Positions 11,795-23,187 are shown, counted from the stretch's first letter. The stretch is 64,000 nt of DNA from Spiroplasma gladiatoris (GCF_004379335.1 NZ_CP038013.1:1100643-1164642); one strand, 5' to 3'. The notes: generated by a model not told the origin, from the sequence alone. Numbers and translations are program-made.

Positions 11795-12114
11795 TGTAGC
11801 GTTTCCTTTCTTAACTAAAATTGTGATATTAAATCTATAGCATTTTTAATCACTTTTATAACAACTAATAACAGCTTAGTCTATAAAGATATTAAAAAAG
11901 CACATATATAAAATGTCCTTTTTTAATTCTGACAAACCGAATTGGAAGAAGATGGGTGTAAATTGAGTATTTAAATTGTTATTATAATATATCTTGAATT
12001 ATTTTTTTAATTACTATCGATACTAAGTATTTGAATTACCCCTAAATTCATGCTGTTTAGTTGCAAGAATATATTACTATGAAAAATATAAAAAAGATAA
12101 TCAAATTAGTAAAA
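11795..12114. other. Intergenic region upstream of nrdF with a terminator-like hairpin
   Basis: No open frame of note. AAAAAAGCACAT (11894-11905) and ATGTCCTTTTTT (11913-11924) pair with one mismatch and are flanked by A and T runs. On the minus strand this is a plausible terminator for the gene ending at 12115. A TATAAT-like sequence on the minus strand near 11980 may be an nrdF promoter, but its -35 is unclear. Confidence 0.5.
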
Positions 12115-12804
12115 TTAAAAAATTTTTGCTAAAATTAGATTTTCCAGAGATTTTTTAGGTTTTTCATACTCTTGAAATACCTGATTTTCTCTAACATTTA
12201 AAATAAACAAGTTTCTCATTTTAATTTCTCTAGATGTTTCGATTAAAATTTTATTTAAGTATAAATTTGCATTATTTTTTTCTAAATAATTAGTTTTGCT
12301 TGTTTTTAACTCTACTTGGATATAATCACTATTTGTTTTCATTAAAATATCTACTTTTCCAATAAAGGGTTTATTAAAGTCTCTATTTAAAAAGACTCGA
12401 TTTGCAAAAATTTCTTTTACATCAAATTTATATATCATATTATTAAGTTCAGTAATAAATCTTTTTGTGATATTAATATGATTTTTATTAGTGCACTTGG
12501 TTTCTTCAAGTTTTAATGTTTTGTTTTGTTTATTGTAAATACTTTTATAAACTCTTTTTTTAACACATTCTTGCATGCTTATTGCATTATTTATTATTTC
12601 TTGATTAAGTTTTTCTACATAGGGAAAAGTTTCTAGTAAAATATCATACGTATTAAGCATGTTAATTTCTCCATTTCTTAAGTTTTTTAATAATTTTTGT
12701 AAATAGATGTTTTTTGGCTCTATTTCTTTAATAACCAAGAATTTTTGTTTTACATAATCTCATTTCACATATTTACTTATTTCGTTTAGTGCTATTGTTT
12801 TCAT
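12115..12804 (-). CDS. PD-(D/E)XK nuclease-like protein, 229 aa
   Basis: The 229-residue frame begins MKTIALNEISKYVKW, with TGA read as Trp. The notable block is IGKVDILM (Asp 152) followed about a dozen residues later by YIQVELKTSK (Glu 165, Lys 167). This matches the GxxD...(D/E)xK core of the RecB/Cas4/DUF2779 branch of the PD-(D/E)XK superfamily, with Glu in the second acidic position. The N-terminal LNEISKYVKWDYVKQ may match the short motif found at the start of those proteins, but the Fe-S cysteines are not seen. Not a recognised restriction enzyme. Function inferred only at the fold level. Confidence 0.6.
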
Positions 12805-12839
12805 AGATATATAATATAAAAAAATAATGGATTAAACCA

Positions 12840-15593
12840 TTATTTTTGATTATATGTATGTCTTTTTGTTAAAGTATCGATAATTGATCTTGGATTAGTT
12901 TGTTTCATATTACCAACAGCATTACTAATTTTATCAAGTTGTTTAGTTATTTGATCAAATTGAGTTTTTAATGCATTTATTCCATCATTATTATTTAAAG
13001 AATTAATAACTGATTCTAGTTTTTCCATTCTTTTTTCTAAATCCATAACCATAGAATTATCAACTATTGTTGATCTTATGTTTGTTGATTTTTCAATGCT
13101 TTCGTGTATTAATGAAACTTCTTCATAATCGTCATTATAATTATTTTTAAAGTTTTTAATTGGGCTTAATTGTTCATTGCCACTAAAAACCTCTAACGCG
13201 TTTACTTTTTCATCTATCTCGTTTAAGTTTCAATTATTTATATCTTCATAATTTTTACTTATATTTGAATCGTTTTCAAATTCACTTAAACTTTCTTTAT
13301 ATCCATCATTGTTTTCAAAAACGCGTTTTGGAGCTGTGAAACTTTCAAAAGTATCGTCATTTTTATGGTTAAGTACATTTTGATTTTCTAGATCCAGCTT
13401 GTCTAATTCATTGATAGTATTATCATTGTTTTTTAATTCTGTTATGCTATTGATTTCATTTTCTTCATAAATTGAAGCTGATATTTTGTCATCATTAGTT
13501 TCTTTTAGTTGATTAATATCAAATACATTTTCTTCACTATCTAAATCTATAAATTTTGGTGGAGCAGATATTGTTCCTAAAGTTGTTCCGTTTTGTTCTG
13601 CTATTTTTGCTAAATTTTCAGCTTGTTTTTGTTTTTTAGCAGCAACCTCGGGTAATTTGTTTTCAACTACAAAGTTTTTATCATTTAAAACTTCTTCAAG
13701 TGGAGTATCAATAACATTTTCAACACTATCAAGTTGTGTTAAAGAATTATTAATCGCGTTTTCTTGATAATCTGAAAGACTTTCTTCGTAAGTTGAGATT
13801 GCTTGTCTATCCTCACCAAATTTGGTTTGTTGATCAGTATCAAATATACTTTTTTCACTATCTAAATCTATAAATTTTGGTGGAGCAGATATTGTTCCTA
13901 AAGTTGTTCCGTTTTGTTCTGCTATTTTTGCTAAATTTTCAGCTTGTTTTTGTTTTTTAGCAGCAACCTCGGGTAATTTGTTTTCAACTACAAAGTTTTT
14001 ATCATTTAAAACTTCTTCAATTGAAGTGCTGTCAATTTGATTATCAGAAAGAATTAAATCATTTAACTCATAATTTACAGAATGACCAATATACTTTTCT
14101 AATCCTTCTTTATAATCTTTATTTAAGTTAGCTTCAATTTTAGTTTGAGGCAGCTCAAATTTTTGCTCTTCTAATTTTGAAGATTGTTCATAAGTTTCTA
14201 CTGCTTCTAGTAAAATTGGTGGAGCAGATATTGTTCCTGTTCCTGTTGACTTTTCTTGTTCTTTTTTTTGTTTTTTAGCAGCTACTTCTTGTAACATATC
14301 TTTTTCAATAAAGTTTTTATCAGTATAAACTAATTCTTTATCGGCATCAGCTTTTTGTTCACTTATTTTTAAATCGTTAAAATCAATGTTTATTGCATAA
14401 GCCATGTATTCTTTAATTTGATTCTCATATTGTTTTGTTATTAAGTTTGGTAATTGTTCATTTGTGAGTTTTTCGCTTAGTTCTTGGGGAACACCTGGTT
14501 TATTATTACCGCTATATCTTTCATGAAGATTTTCAATATTTTCATCAAAAGCAGATGATAGGTCTCCATCAAAAGCAGATGTAGCTTCATCAATTGGGCT
14601 TGACTTAAAGTTTGTTTTCAATGTTTCTTCATTTTCTTCGATATCGTTAAATTCTTCTTCTAGAATTACTTCAACTCCATCAATGTCATTTCATGAAAAA
14701 TAACTAAGTTTATATTCTTCTGGTAGATTTAGTTTTGCAGCTACCTCATTAACATCGTTAATTTTTTTGTTTAAATATTTTTCTAAATCACTTTTTTGTT
14801 TTGGTTCTAAATATTCTGATCTTCTTAATAGCTCAGATTTTTCAAAATTAATTTTATCTTTATTTGCTTTTCAAAAATTATATTTTTTAATTAATTTTGT
14901 TGATTTATTAATATGTTCTATCTCACTTGAGCTAGGGTTTGGCAACGCAGAATTATCAGTTATTTTTACTTTCTCATTTTGGACCTGGTGCACCTTTTTT
15001 AACTGGTTTTGCACGACCAAATCTACGTTGCCAATTGACTTTCCCTCTTTGCTTACCTCTCTTTCAAATTTTCTTTCTTCTTTGTAAATTGAAATCAGGT
15101 TTCTTTCCTCAGCATAGTTATTTAATGCTTCAGAATCGAATAAAACAGCTTCTAATAATATTCAAGCTAATATTAATGTTGCTGAGAAAATTAATATTAT
15201 AACTTGTCCATATAGTACTCCTAAAATTGGAAGTAAAACAATTAAAGCTTTAACATAAGGTTTTGAAATTTTTTGACGTTTTTTAGCTCTTACAAGCTCC
15301 ACTATTGAAATGGTGTATAGCAATAATGCTACTGCAATCATTACAGCCGCTATAACTATTACAACTGTGTTTGAAATACTTCCACTTAGAACATTGTTTA
15401 AAGTTATTGAAGATTTTCCTGATGTAAAGAATGGCAAACCATAAGGTTGGTTTGAAAAAAAGTTAAAAAGTTTTACCATGAAATCACTTGATGATCATAG
15501 CTTTATTAGTAGTGATAGCACTCCAAAACTTAATAAGAATGTTGCGCCAACCATAACTGATGACCATGCAAGTATTATTAGTAATAAAAACAT
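12840..15593 (-). CDS. Large repeat-tailed membrane protein, 917 aa, unrecognised
   Basis: Frame open throughout with TGA as Trp. The start at 15593 is set by TAGGAGG 7 bases upstream. About four membrane segments lie in the first 150 residues (MFLLLIILAW, NTVVIVIAAVMIAVALLLY, ALIVLLPILGVLYGQVI and the following stretch). About 750 acidic, soluble residues follow, with repeats of about 107 residues carrying PEVAAKKQKQAENLAKIAEQ and GTISAPPKF (two near-identical copies, one diverged, and a weak fourth FTAPKRVF). A coiled coil ends the protein (EKRMEKLESVINSLNN). The gene before it stops within its ribosome site, so the two are coupled. A segment near 14953-15117 reads better in another frame. 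Confidence 0.75.
13533..13699. repeat. 167-bp direct repeat, copy 1
   Basis: By eye identical over 167 bases to 13854-14020, spaced by 321 bases (107 codons). It encodes the EVLNDKNFVVENK to KFIDLDSE part of the tail repeat of the 917-residue membrane protein. A diverged third copy lies near 14219-14330. Confidence 0.9.
13854..14020. repeat. 167-bp direct repeat, copy 2
   Basis: Second copy of the repeat at 13533-13699. The identity includes synonymous positions, which points to recent duplication or ongoing gene conversion within the gene. Confidence 0.9.
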
Positions 15594-15605
15594 ATTTGGT
15601 TCCTC

Positions 15606-17687
15606 CTATTTATTTAATTTGCTTCAATCACCAGTTACTTTTAAAAAGTTTTCGTCTTTTTTATGCCCTGGTGCATAATTTTTATCGTTTACATCGATAC
15701 TTGGTCTTGATGCAAAAGTTGATGCCATGTTTTGAAGTCTATTTTGAACTTCATCATAACTCCTTGGATCATTAACTGCAGGGTTTGCAATTAATCCCGG
15801 TCTATTAATATTTAAGTCATTTCTATAACTTTGTTTAAAGTTGTGATCTTCATTATTGTTTTCAGCTAGAATTGCAGGGTTAAACCCAACTCTTCCACCT
15901 TGTCTTTCCAATCTTTCAATCTCTTCTAATTTTTCTCTTTCTTTTATTTCTTGTTCTTTTCTTTTTAAGTTTAAATCAACTCTAATTCGAATACTTTTAT
16001 CAATTCCTGAATCGTGTTCTTCAGTAGGCTCTTCAATTTGCAAGTTTGTTGGAAAACCAAAGTTGAATTTATCATTATAACTATTGTAAAAAGAATTTGA
16101 AAAATTCTGTAACCCCCCAGGTGGGGAGCTTACTTGAGAACTTTGACTCAAGAATTCTTGATTAATTTTAGGATTCATTGACCCTAAAGGCGAAGCTATT
16201 GTGTTGTTTATATTTTGTTGATTTATTTCTAAATTTGAGTTTGCTTCTGCTCAATTAGAATTTGGTATGATTTGTTCTAGACCGCTTGGGTCTTTATTGA
16301 GATTGTTTTTTTCTTGAAAAAAATCTTTTTGCTCTGTTGGAAATAACAATAAATCGTCATTTTTTTCTTTTTCTACATTTTGATTTTCATAAATTTCTTC
16401 TAAATCATTACCTTCAATAAGTTCTTTTTGCTTTGTACTTTGATAAACTCTATAATCTATCAAGCTATTAAGTTTATGAATTTTATTATTTTCTTGCAAT
16501 TCTATTAAAAAGTCTTTATTTAAACTAAATATAAATTTCAATGAGCTAACTTTTCTAAATAATTTATGTAAAAAGGTTAAAGTTTCAAAAATTTGTTCTT
16601 GTGATATTTTTTCAAAACTATTTAAAGCAATAAAAAAGGATTTATCTATAAGGCTATAACTTTTTAAAACCTGATTAAATTCTTCTTTAATTGAACCTAA
16701 TGGGTCAAATATATCCATCTCTTCAATAATTTCATCAACTTCAGAGTCGGTTTTTGCATATTCAGTAGCAACTAAGAATAATGATGTTTTTTCTCATAAT
16801 ATTCTTTTATCTTCAAGATCTATATTTGGTAAACCACAAATTATTTGTTTAAGTAAGAACAAGAACGGAGAACTATATAGATATATCTCTTCCATATCAA
16901 TCTCAAAAACTTTATCTAAATCAATTTCGTTTACAATTTCACTTAATAAAAAATCTTTATTTTTTTTGCTTGAAATTACACTATAGAATTGTTTTTTTAA
17001 TTTGTTATCATTAATGTTTATTAGTAGTTCATTCACTAATAAAGATTTATGTTTAATTTGTATTATTTCATCAACTTCTTTAAGCTCTTTTTTATTTTTT
17101 TCGCTTCTATTAATATCATCTAATATTGTTTTAGAAGTTTTTATATCTGTTGATTTTTTAGTTTCTTCTGTATTTTCAAAGTTTTTTGCTATATCTTTAA
17201 AACTGAATTCATTCCCTAAGTTTGGTTGTTCCATGAAGTTTGGTTGTTGATTAAATTTTGGTTGTTCCATGAAGTTTGGTTGTTGATTAAAACTACAATC
17301 TTGACTCAAAGTAGATTCAAATTGTTTAGAGTTATAATTATCTAAATTTTGATAAGTTTGAGTAAATTCGGTATTTAAACCCTCAAAGGAGTTTTTACCA
17401 AAAGGAGAAACCATGTTCGAAGTGTTATTATTACTATAAGATTTATTAGTATTGATTGGCTCGACCGAAACATCTTGACTTATCCCCATACCAAAAGGGG
17501 GGTTGTTTTGGTTGTTTTGTTCGCCAATTAAATTTTTTATAAAAGATGGGACTACACCTTTTTCTTGTGTTAACCCCATTTGAGCTCCTAATCTGGCATA
17601 CTTTTCACGTTCTTTTTCAGCTTCTAATTTTGCTTTTTCTTCATCTTCTCTTTTTTTTCTCATTCTTTCAAATGGATTTACGTACAT
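15606..17687 (-). CDS. Asn/Gln-rich cytosolic protein, 693 aa, unrecognised
   Basis: Three apparent pieces join through TGA-Trp codons (RILWEKTS, NSNWAEAN, TGDWSKLNK) into one frame ending in TAG. It starts MYVNPFERMRKKREDEEKAK with a strong AAGGAGG site. Order: a charged helix (about residues 5-35), a disordered Asn/Gln-rich stretch with a doubled FNQQPNFMEQP unit (about 130-160), a helical globular-looking middle (about 190-480) with no membrane helix, then another Pro/Asn-rich part with a coiled coil (KRKEQEIKEREKLEEIERLE, about 570-590). Its TAG overlaps the ribosome site of the membrane protein gene downstream. It looks like a scaffold or cytoskeletal component; that is inference. Confidence 0.75.
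17221..17292. repeat. Two tandem 36-bp units
   Basis: Two 36-base units, starting at 17221 and 17257, encode FNQQPNFMEQP-type repeats of 12 residues in the 693-residue protein. Confidence 0.8.
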
Positions 17688-17786
17688 AGGTATACCTCCT
17701 TTTTAACAAGTTAATTATAACACAAAAAATACAATTTTTTTCTATAAATTGTTGCAATGGTATATTAAGTTTGGTATTATATATGA

Positions 17787-18296
17787 CTATCTTTTTATGG
17801 AATTTCCCAATAAATCAATGATTTTTGAGGGTTTTTCCGCACTTTTTTCAGTGAAAAAACAATATTTAATCCCTAAAAAAGCTTCTAAATCTTTTTTATT
17901 ATTAATAAATTTTTCTCCTGTTATATTTACACTTGTAGAAAAAATGGGTCCTGTCTTTTTAATAATTTTTTTTAGATCTTTTCTTTTGACAAGTCTTATT
18001 GCATAAGTTAAATTAGATGTGTTTTTTTTATATATAACGGTTGTTGGTTCTTTGCATTTTAATATTTTTTTTACATCTTTATTTAAATCTATAAATTCTT
18101 TTGCTTGCTTAAAATTTGCAACAAGAATTATTAAAGGTTTTTCTTCATTGCACTTTTTAATTTTATTTATATTATTTTGGTTTTTTTTGTTAATAATAGC
18201 ACTTAATCCATAAATTGTATCTGTTGGTAAAATTATTATTTCGTTATTATTTAGCATATCAACTGCTAAATTAATTTGTTTTTTGTTTAATAACAT
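17787..18296 (-). CDS. tsaC: Threonylcarbamoyl-AMP synthase, YrdC/TsaC type
   Basis: TsaC makes threonylcarbamoyl-AMP from Thr, bicarbonate and ATP for the t6A37 modification of ANN-decoding tRNAs. The 169-residue product is a single YrdC domain. It has ILPTDTIYGLSA (the hallmark PTDTVYGL motif), KCNEEKPLIILV, and FSTSVNITGE matching the STSAN-type motif. There is no C-terminal Sua5 domain. The start at 18296 is preferred because GAGGTG lies 5 bases before it; an upstream in-frame ATG lacks a site. Confidence 0.88.
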   Translation of the reverse strand: MLLNKKQINLAVDMLNNNEIIILPTDTIYGLSAIINKKNQNNINKIKKCNEEKPLIILVANFKQAKEFIDLNKDVKKILKCKEPTTVIYKKNTSNLTYAIRLVKRKDLKKIIKKTGPIFSTSVNITGEKFINNKKDLEAFLGIKYCFFTEKSAEKPSKIIDLLGNSIKR

Positions 18297-18349
18297 TAAG
18301 CACCTCATGTATTTTATTGATTATATCATAAGACTATTTTTGATGAAGT

Positions 18350-18378
18350 TAAAAAAATCCTTTAGATAGGATTTTTTG
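18350..18378 (-). terminator. Hairpin terminator
   Basis: AAAAAATCCT/AGGATTTTTT encloses a short loop and includes the stop codon of the membrane protein gene ending at 18362; a T-run follows on the minus strand. Confidence 0.7.
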
Positions 18379-19693
18379 ATATATTAACTATGTTGTTGTT
18401 TTCTTTTTTGACAATATCAATCATTTTAGATGCCAATACAGTATGTATTACTAAAGTTGCAAAAACTGAGATGATTATTTGAGAAACATATTGATTACCA
18501 TAAAGTCATGGATATGTTAATTTTTCATTAATAAACAATGAATTTAAAAATGGAAGTTTATCAATATGATCTTTTATATAATCAACTAAATTATTTTGAT
18601 TTCAAAAATCAACTAATTTATTAACTTGATAAATTGAATAAGAGTTTATTGCAATTACAACCATTATTTCGATAAACATACTTACAAATTGAGTTATAAA
18701 AAATAATTTTGAAGTTTCAATTCTTTTTACATAGATTATTGTGAAAATACATATTGTAGCTAGCAAAAAAGAAGAAACAACAATCGGTAAGTGAGCTATT
18801 ACAAAATAAGAAAGATTTAAATTGTTTGCAATATTATAAAAATCAGGAGCTTCATTTTTTAATAATCCAGGTGCTATAAAGGTTCACTCTAAAATAGAAT
18901 ATAAAGACGAACTAGTTGAAGAAAGCTTTATTACATAAGCAAATTGAGTTATAAAAATAATAAGTGAACTTACTATTAGCAGAATGCTAATGTTTTTTTT
19001 CGAGTTTAAACTTAACTTATTAATTAATAAACCTATCTTACTTTCTCCTAAATGCTTTTTAATAACTACAGATTCTTCTTCGTCTTGTGATACGGTCTGA
19101 GTTGAAAAATTATTATTGAACATTGAAAAATATATAATTATCATAATTGTTTGAAATAAACACACTCATCAAGAGAAAATATCCCCACTTCATTGGTAAT
19201 TAAGATTTTTATCGTAGCTACTTTTGTAAAAGTTAATTATTCTGTTCAAAATTTCATTATTACTTTTATTCATTTGAGAAATATATGAATATATATTATA
19301 AAAAAAAGAGTACTTGTAAGCAGATATTGTGAATAAAATACTAGAAGCTATTAATAAAAATATTATAGAAATAATATAGAGATTAAGTGCAAAATGTTTT
19401 TGAGCTTTTTTTGTATAAACAAGATTTGAGCAAATAATTTGAACAAAAGAAATAATCAGTAAAGCTAAACCTGTTCACATACAAATTTCAATTGATATTG
19501 GACTTGGTGTGCTTTTTGAACCAAAATAATCTTTTAAAAAATTAAAATTTTCTATATAGATTTTTAAATTTGGATTTGCATAGAAAATTCCAATAAACGT
19601 AACAGAAGGTAAAAATATCATCAAAAATACTCCGCAAGCTATAAAGGATTTTGTTATTAAAGTTTTTTTGTCTTTTTTAATTTGTTTGTCCAT
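18362..19693 (-). CDS. Polytopic membrane protein, 443 aa, unrecognised
   Basis: Assembled through several TGA-Trp codons (ICMWTGLAL, YQWSGDIFSWWVCLF, LEWTFIAPG). About eight or nine membrane segments are spread over the whole length, with a charged cytosolic loop in the middle (SQDEEESVVIKKHLGESK). The N-terminus is basic ([16 protein letters not shown]), so it is predicted inside. AAGGAG precedes the ATG, which overlaps the end of prmC by 17 bases, so translation is probably coupled to prfA-prmC. No transporter signature recognised; lineage-specific membrane proteins of this size are common in Spiroplasma. Confidence 0.7.
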
Positions 19694-20516
19694 ATAACTC
19701 CTTACTTTTTATAATGAAATACCTTCAATGATGTGAATAATCTTGTTTAAATTCTATTTCATATTTTACTCCGTATTTTTTAAAAATTGTTTCTAATTGT
19801 TCTTTTTGATTAAAACCAAACTCGCACATTATAATTAATTTTGTATTTAATGAATATAATTTAATTAAATTTTCAAAAAGCGTTTCATAAAAATGCATTC
19901 CTTTATTAGGTGCAAATAAAGCTAAATGAGGTTCGTGTTTTAAAGTTTTTATATCAATATTAATATCCCCTTCTTCAATATATGGTGGGTTTATAACTAT
20001 AAAATCTGGTTTAAAAGGATTTTTAAAAACAGGATCTAAAAAATTAGCGCAATATATATTTGCTTTTAAATTAAATTTTTTTAGATTTTTTTTAACAACT
20101 TTTATACATTTTTTTGATATATCACATAAATTTAAATTTATAGTTGGCTCTTTAATTTTCAAACTTATCCCGATACATCCAGATCCACAACAAATATCAT
20201 ATATAACTTTATTTTTTAAACTATATTCTAATAATTCTTCAACTAATAACTCTGTTTCATTTCTTGGGATTAAAACATTCTTATTTATATAAAACTCATT
20301 TTCAAAAAAATATTTTGTTTTTAATAAATAAGCTAATGGTTTTCCTTTTTTATATTGTTTTAAAATAAAAAAGAAATCTTTAACATTTTTTGAACTAAGA
20401 TTCGTATCAAAATCTATATCAACAGCTGTTGTTTTGAATAAACTTCTAACAATTTCGAAAAAGTCATTTTTTTTGATTTCTTTTTTTACACAATTATATA
20501 ATTCTTTAATTTGCAT
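19677..20516 (-). CDS. prmC: Release factor glutamine methyltransferase
   Basis: PrmC (HemK) methylates the Gln of the GGQ motif in release factors with S-adenosylmethionine. The 279-residue protein has the SAM-binding [18 protein letters not shown], and the catalytic NPPY in [15 protein letters not shown] as Trp near the end (SHHWRYFIIKS) extends it to a stop at 19677. The start ATG at 20516 lies inside the last codons of prfA, a normal pairing of the enzyme with its substrate; a TTG two codons earlier is possible. Confidence 0.93.
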
Positions 20517-21597
20517 TTTCAATCTGGTCTGCTATTAATTGTTTTTGAGCATCATTAATTAGTTCGGTAATTATCTCATCAATGTTACCTTCCATAAACT
20601 GATCTAATTTGTTTAATGATAAATTAATTCTATGATCAGTAACTCTGTTTTGAGCATAATTGTAAGTTCTAATTTTTTCACTTCTAGCCCCAGTACCTAC
20701 GGCGTTTTTTCTTAAACTTGCTGCTTCAGATTGTTGCTTTTCCAACATACTCTCATATATTCTAGCCCTTAACATTGTCATAGCTTTATCTTTATTATCG
20801 TGTTGACTTCTTCCATCTTGAGAAGAAGACACTATTCCTGTTGGTATATGAGTTATACGAACTGCTGAATCGGTTGTGTTAATATGTTGTCCTCCAGCAC
20901 CACTAGCTCTATAAGTATCAATTCTTAAATCGGCGTTTTTAATTTCAACCTCAACATCACTAACTTCTGGTAAGACAGCAACTGTTGAAGTAGATGTTTG
21001 TATTCTTCCTTTTGATTCAGTTTTTGGAACCCTTTGAACTCTGTGACTTCCCGATTCAAACTTCATTTTAGAATATACCCCTTCGCCTTTAACCATAAAA
21101 GATATTTGACTAAAACCCCCTGCAGAAGATTCGTATTGATCTAAAACTTCAATTTTTCAGTTGTTTTTTTCTGCATATTTAACATACATTCTAAACAAGT
21201 CACCAGCAAAAATATTTGCCTCATCTCCACCAGCAGCTCCTCTTATTTCAAAAATAACGTTTTTATCGTCATTTGGGTCTTTGGGTAAAAGTAAAACATC
21301 AAGTTCTTCTTCTAACTTTTCCATTTGAACTTGCGCTTCTTCAAGTTGCATTTTAGCAAGTTCTTTCATATCATTGTCTTTTTCATTAACTAATATTTCT
21401 TTAGCATCTTCAAAGTCTCTAAGCACATTTTTATATTCTTTATATTTGTTAGCTTTGTCTTCAAGATTAGATCTCTCTTTATTTAATTCTGTCATTAATT
21501 TAATATCTTTTATGATATCTTCTTTTAATAACTCTTGGTCAATTTTTTCTACACGGACTAAAATTGTCTCTAAAGCTTCAACTGTCTTTTTATTCAT
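20506..21597 (-). CDS. prfA: Peptide chain release factor 1
   Basis: RF1 ends translation at UAA and UAG. The 363-residue protein has [12 protein letters not shown], the GGQ catalytic loop ([15 protein letters not shown]) and the [10 protein letters not shown] segment next to it. With UGA reassigned to Trp, RF1 should be the only release factor needed, and no prfB is in this window. TGA itself is read as Trp in AEKNNWKIEV. The start at 21597 is preceded by AAAGAGA; a longer N-terminus is possible but has no site. Confidence 0.97.
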
Positions 21598-21611
21598 AAT
21601 AATTCTCTTTT

Positions 21612-22205
21612 CTACTCTGGAACTATGTAGCAATGCCTACATCTTGCTTCGTATTTATCATTACCAGATATCGCTACTAAAGGTTCATCTTTTTTTGCAG
21701 GAACACCATTAACAATTCGTTGAGTTCGGTTTGCATTACCCCCACACGAATGACATATAGAAGAAAGCTTGTCTACATATTCTGCTTCATACAATAATCT
21801 ATCAACATTTTGAAATGGGTTATTTCTAAAATCTTTATCTAAACCATTTGTTATAACTATTATACCTTTGTTTGCGACTTGATTTAAAATATCAACTATA
21901 TTCAAATCTAAAAATTGTATTTCATCAACTCCAATTACATCAACATTTTTGTTCTTGTTTAGAATTTCTAAAATTTCTTTGCTATTTTTTATTGAGTATG
22001 CTGGTATTTTTATACCTGAGTGCGAAACAACATCTTCAATAGAATACCTAGTATCTATTTCAGGTTTAAAGACAATAACTGTTTGTTTTGCATACTGATA
22101 TCTTTTCAATCTTCTTATAAACTCTTCAGTTTTCCCAGCGAACATACAACCTGTAATTAGTTCTATTCAACCACGTTTGCTTTTAGGATTAATCCTGTAA
22201 CTCAT
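21612..22205 (-). CDS. tdk: Thymidine kinase
   Basis: Tdk phosphorylates thymidine with ATP for dTMP salvage. The 197-residue protein starts [19 protein letters not shown] with TGA as Trp. It then has [10 protein letters not shown] (P-loop), GVDEIQFLD (DExQF motif with the catalytic Glu) and a zinc site made by CHSCGG and CRHCY. Length and motifs fit type II thymidine kinases. It lies 14 bases upstream of prfA, with AGGAGAAA before its start. Confidence 0.95.
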
Positions 22206-22221
22206 ATTTTTCTCCTTATTT

Positions 22222-23178
22222 TTATAGTTGGTTATCAATTAATTTCTTTAAGTCTTCAATAAAATTATTTATTTCTTCTTCATTTGCTAATTTAGCACCA
22301 CTTGCAAGTTTATGACCTCCACCTTGATAAAGGTTTGCAACTTTACTTATATTATAATCTCTTGATCGAATTGAAAGTTTTATTTTTTTAGTTTTAAATG
22401 ATTCATAAGCAATAAATCAAATGGCTATTTCTTTTATTCCTGACATTGTTGATAAAGCAGACTTAATCTCTTCTTCTGAAAGATTTGTGTTTTCATAGTC
22501 TTCTTTTTTTATTTTTATAAATGCAATAGGGTAATTTTTTACAAACTCAATTTTATTAAAAGCTCTATTTAATCAAGAAGCAAGTTTTAAATCTTTTAAA
22601 TATAAACTATTATAAATTTGATTTGCTTCAACTCCACACTTATATAAAAAAATTGCAGCTTCAAAAGTTTCAATACTTGTTTTATCAAATAAAAATCTGT
22701 TTGAGTCTGTTATCAATCCAAAAAATAAATTGTGTGCAGCTTTTTTAGAAACTTTTCATTTATTTGTATAAGCTATTTTGCAAAGGATTTGTGTGCACGC
22801 AATTGCATTCTCATCAATGATTTCTTCATTGGCGTAATTGTCAATTTTAATATGATGATCTATTTTAAAAATTTCTTTCACTAGGTTTTTATTTTTGAAA
22901 TCTATTCTTTCAAAATTAGCTGTATCTACAGTTATCATTAATGCTGATTCAATTATTTCCTTAGTTAAATTTTTTTCATCATCTATTAAAAGAGTTTCTG
23001 GATCAATTGAGTCTCCAACAACAAAAACTTTTTTATTTTTAAAATTATCTAAAATAATTTCTTTTAAAGCAAGCGCACTACCTTGAGCATCTCAGTCAGG
23101 ACTTTCATGTTTTGCAATAATTATATTTTGATAAGCGCAAATTTTTTTTATTAACTTTTCATTGTTTTTTTCAAACAT
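22222..23178 (-). CDS. nrnA: DHH/DHHA1 phosphoesterase, NrnA-like
   Basis: NrnA-type enzymes degrade short oligoribonucleotides and dephosphorylate pAp. The 318-residue protein contains AKHESPDWDAQGS (motif I; TGA as Trp), VGDSIDP, DTAN (motif II), IDHHIK (DHH motif III) and a C-terminal DHHA1 domain ending YQGGGHKLASGAK. Mollicutes often carry several paralogues; this single sequence cannot say which biochemical activity dominates. AAGGAGC lies before the ATG and overlaps the end of the upstream ABC-like gene, so the two are probably co-transcribed. Confidence 0.9.
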
Positions 23179-23187
23179 AAATGCTCC

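Noticed and set aside
11896..11917. NrdR-box-like palindrome (CACATATATAAAATGT) upstream of nrdF
   Set aside because: Only a partial match, only one copy where NrdR sites come in pairs, and the sequence is better explained as a terminator hairpin with A and T runs. NrdR is often missing in mollicutes.
12840..17687. Prophage or plectrovirus genes in the accessory block
   Set aside because: No phage coat, replication or transposase motifs; codon use and strand match the neighbourhood; repeats are confined within genes.
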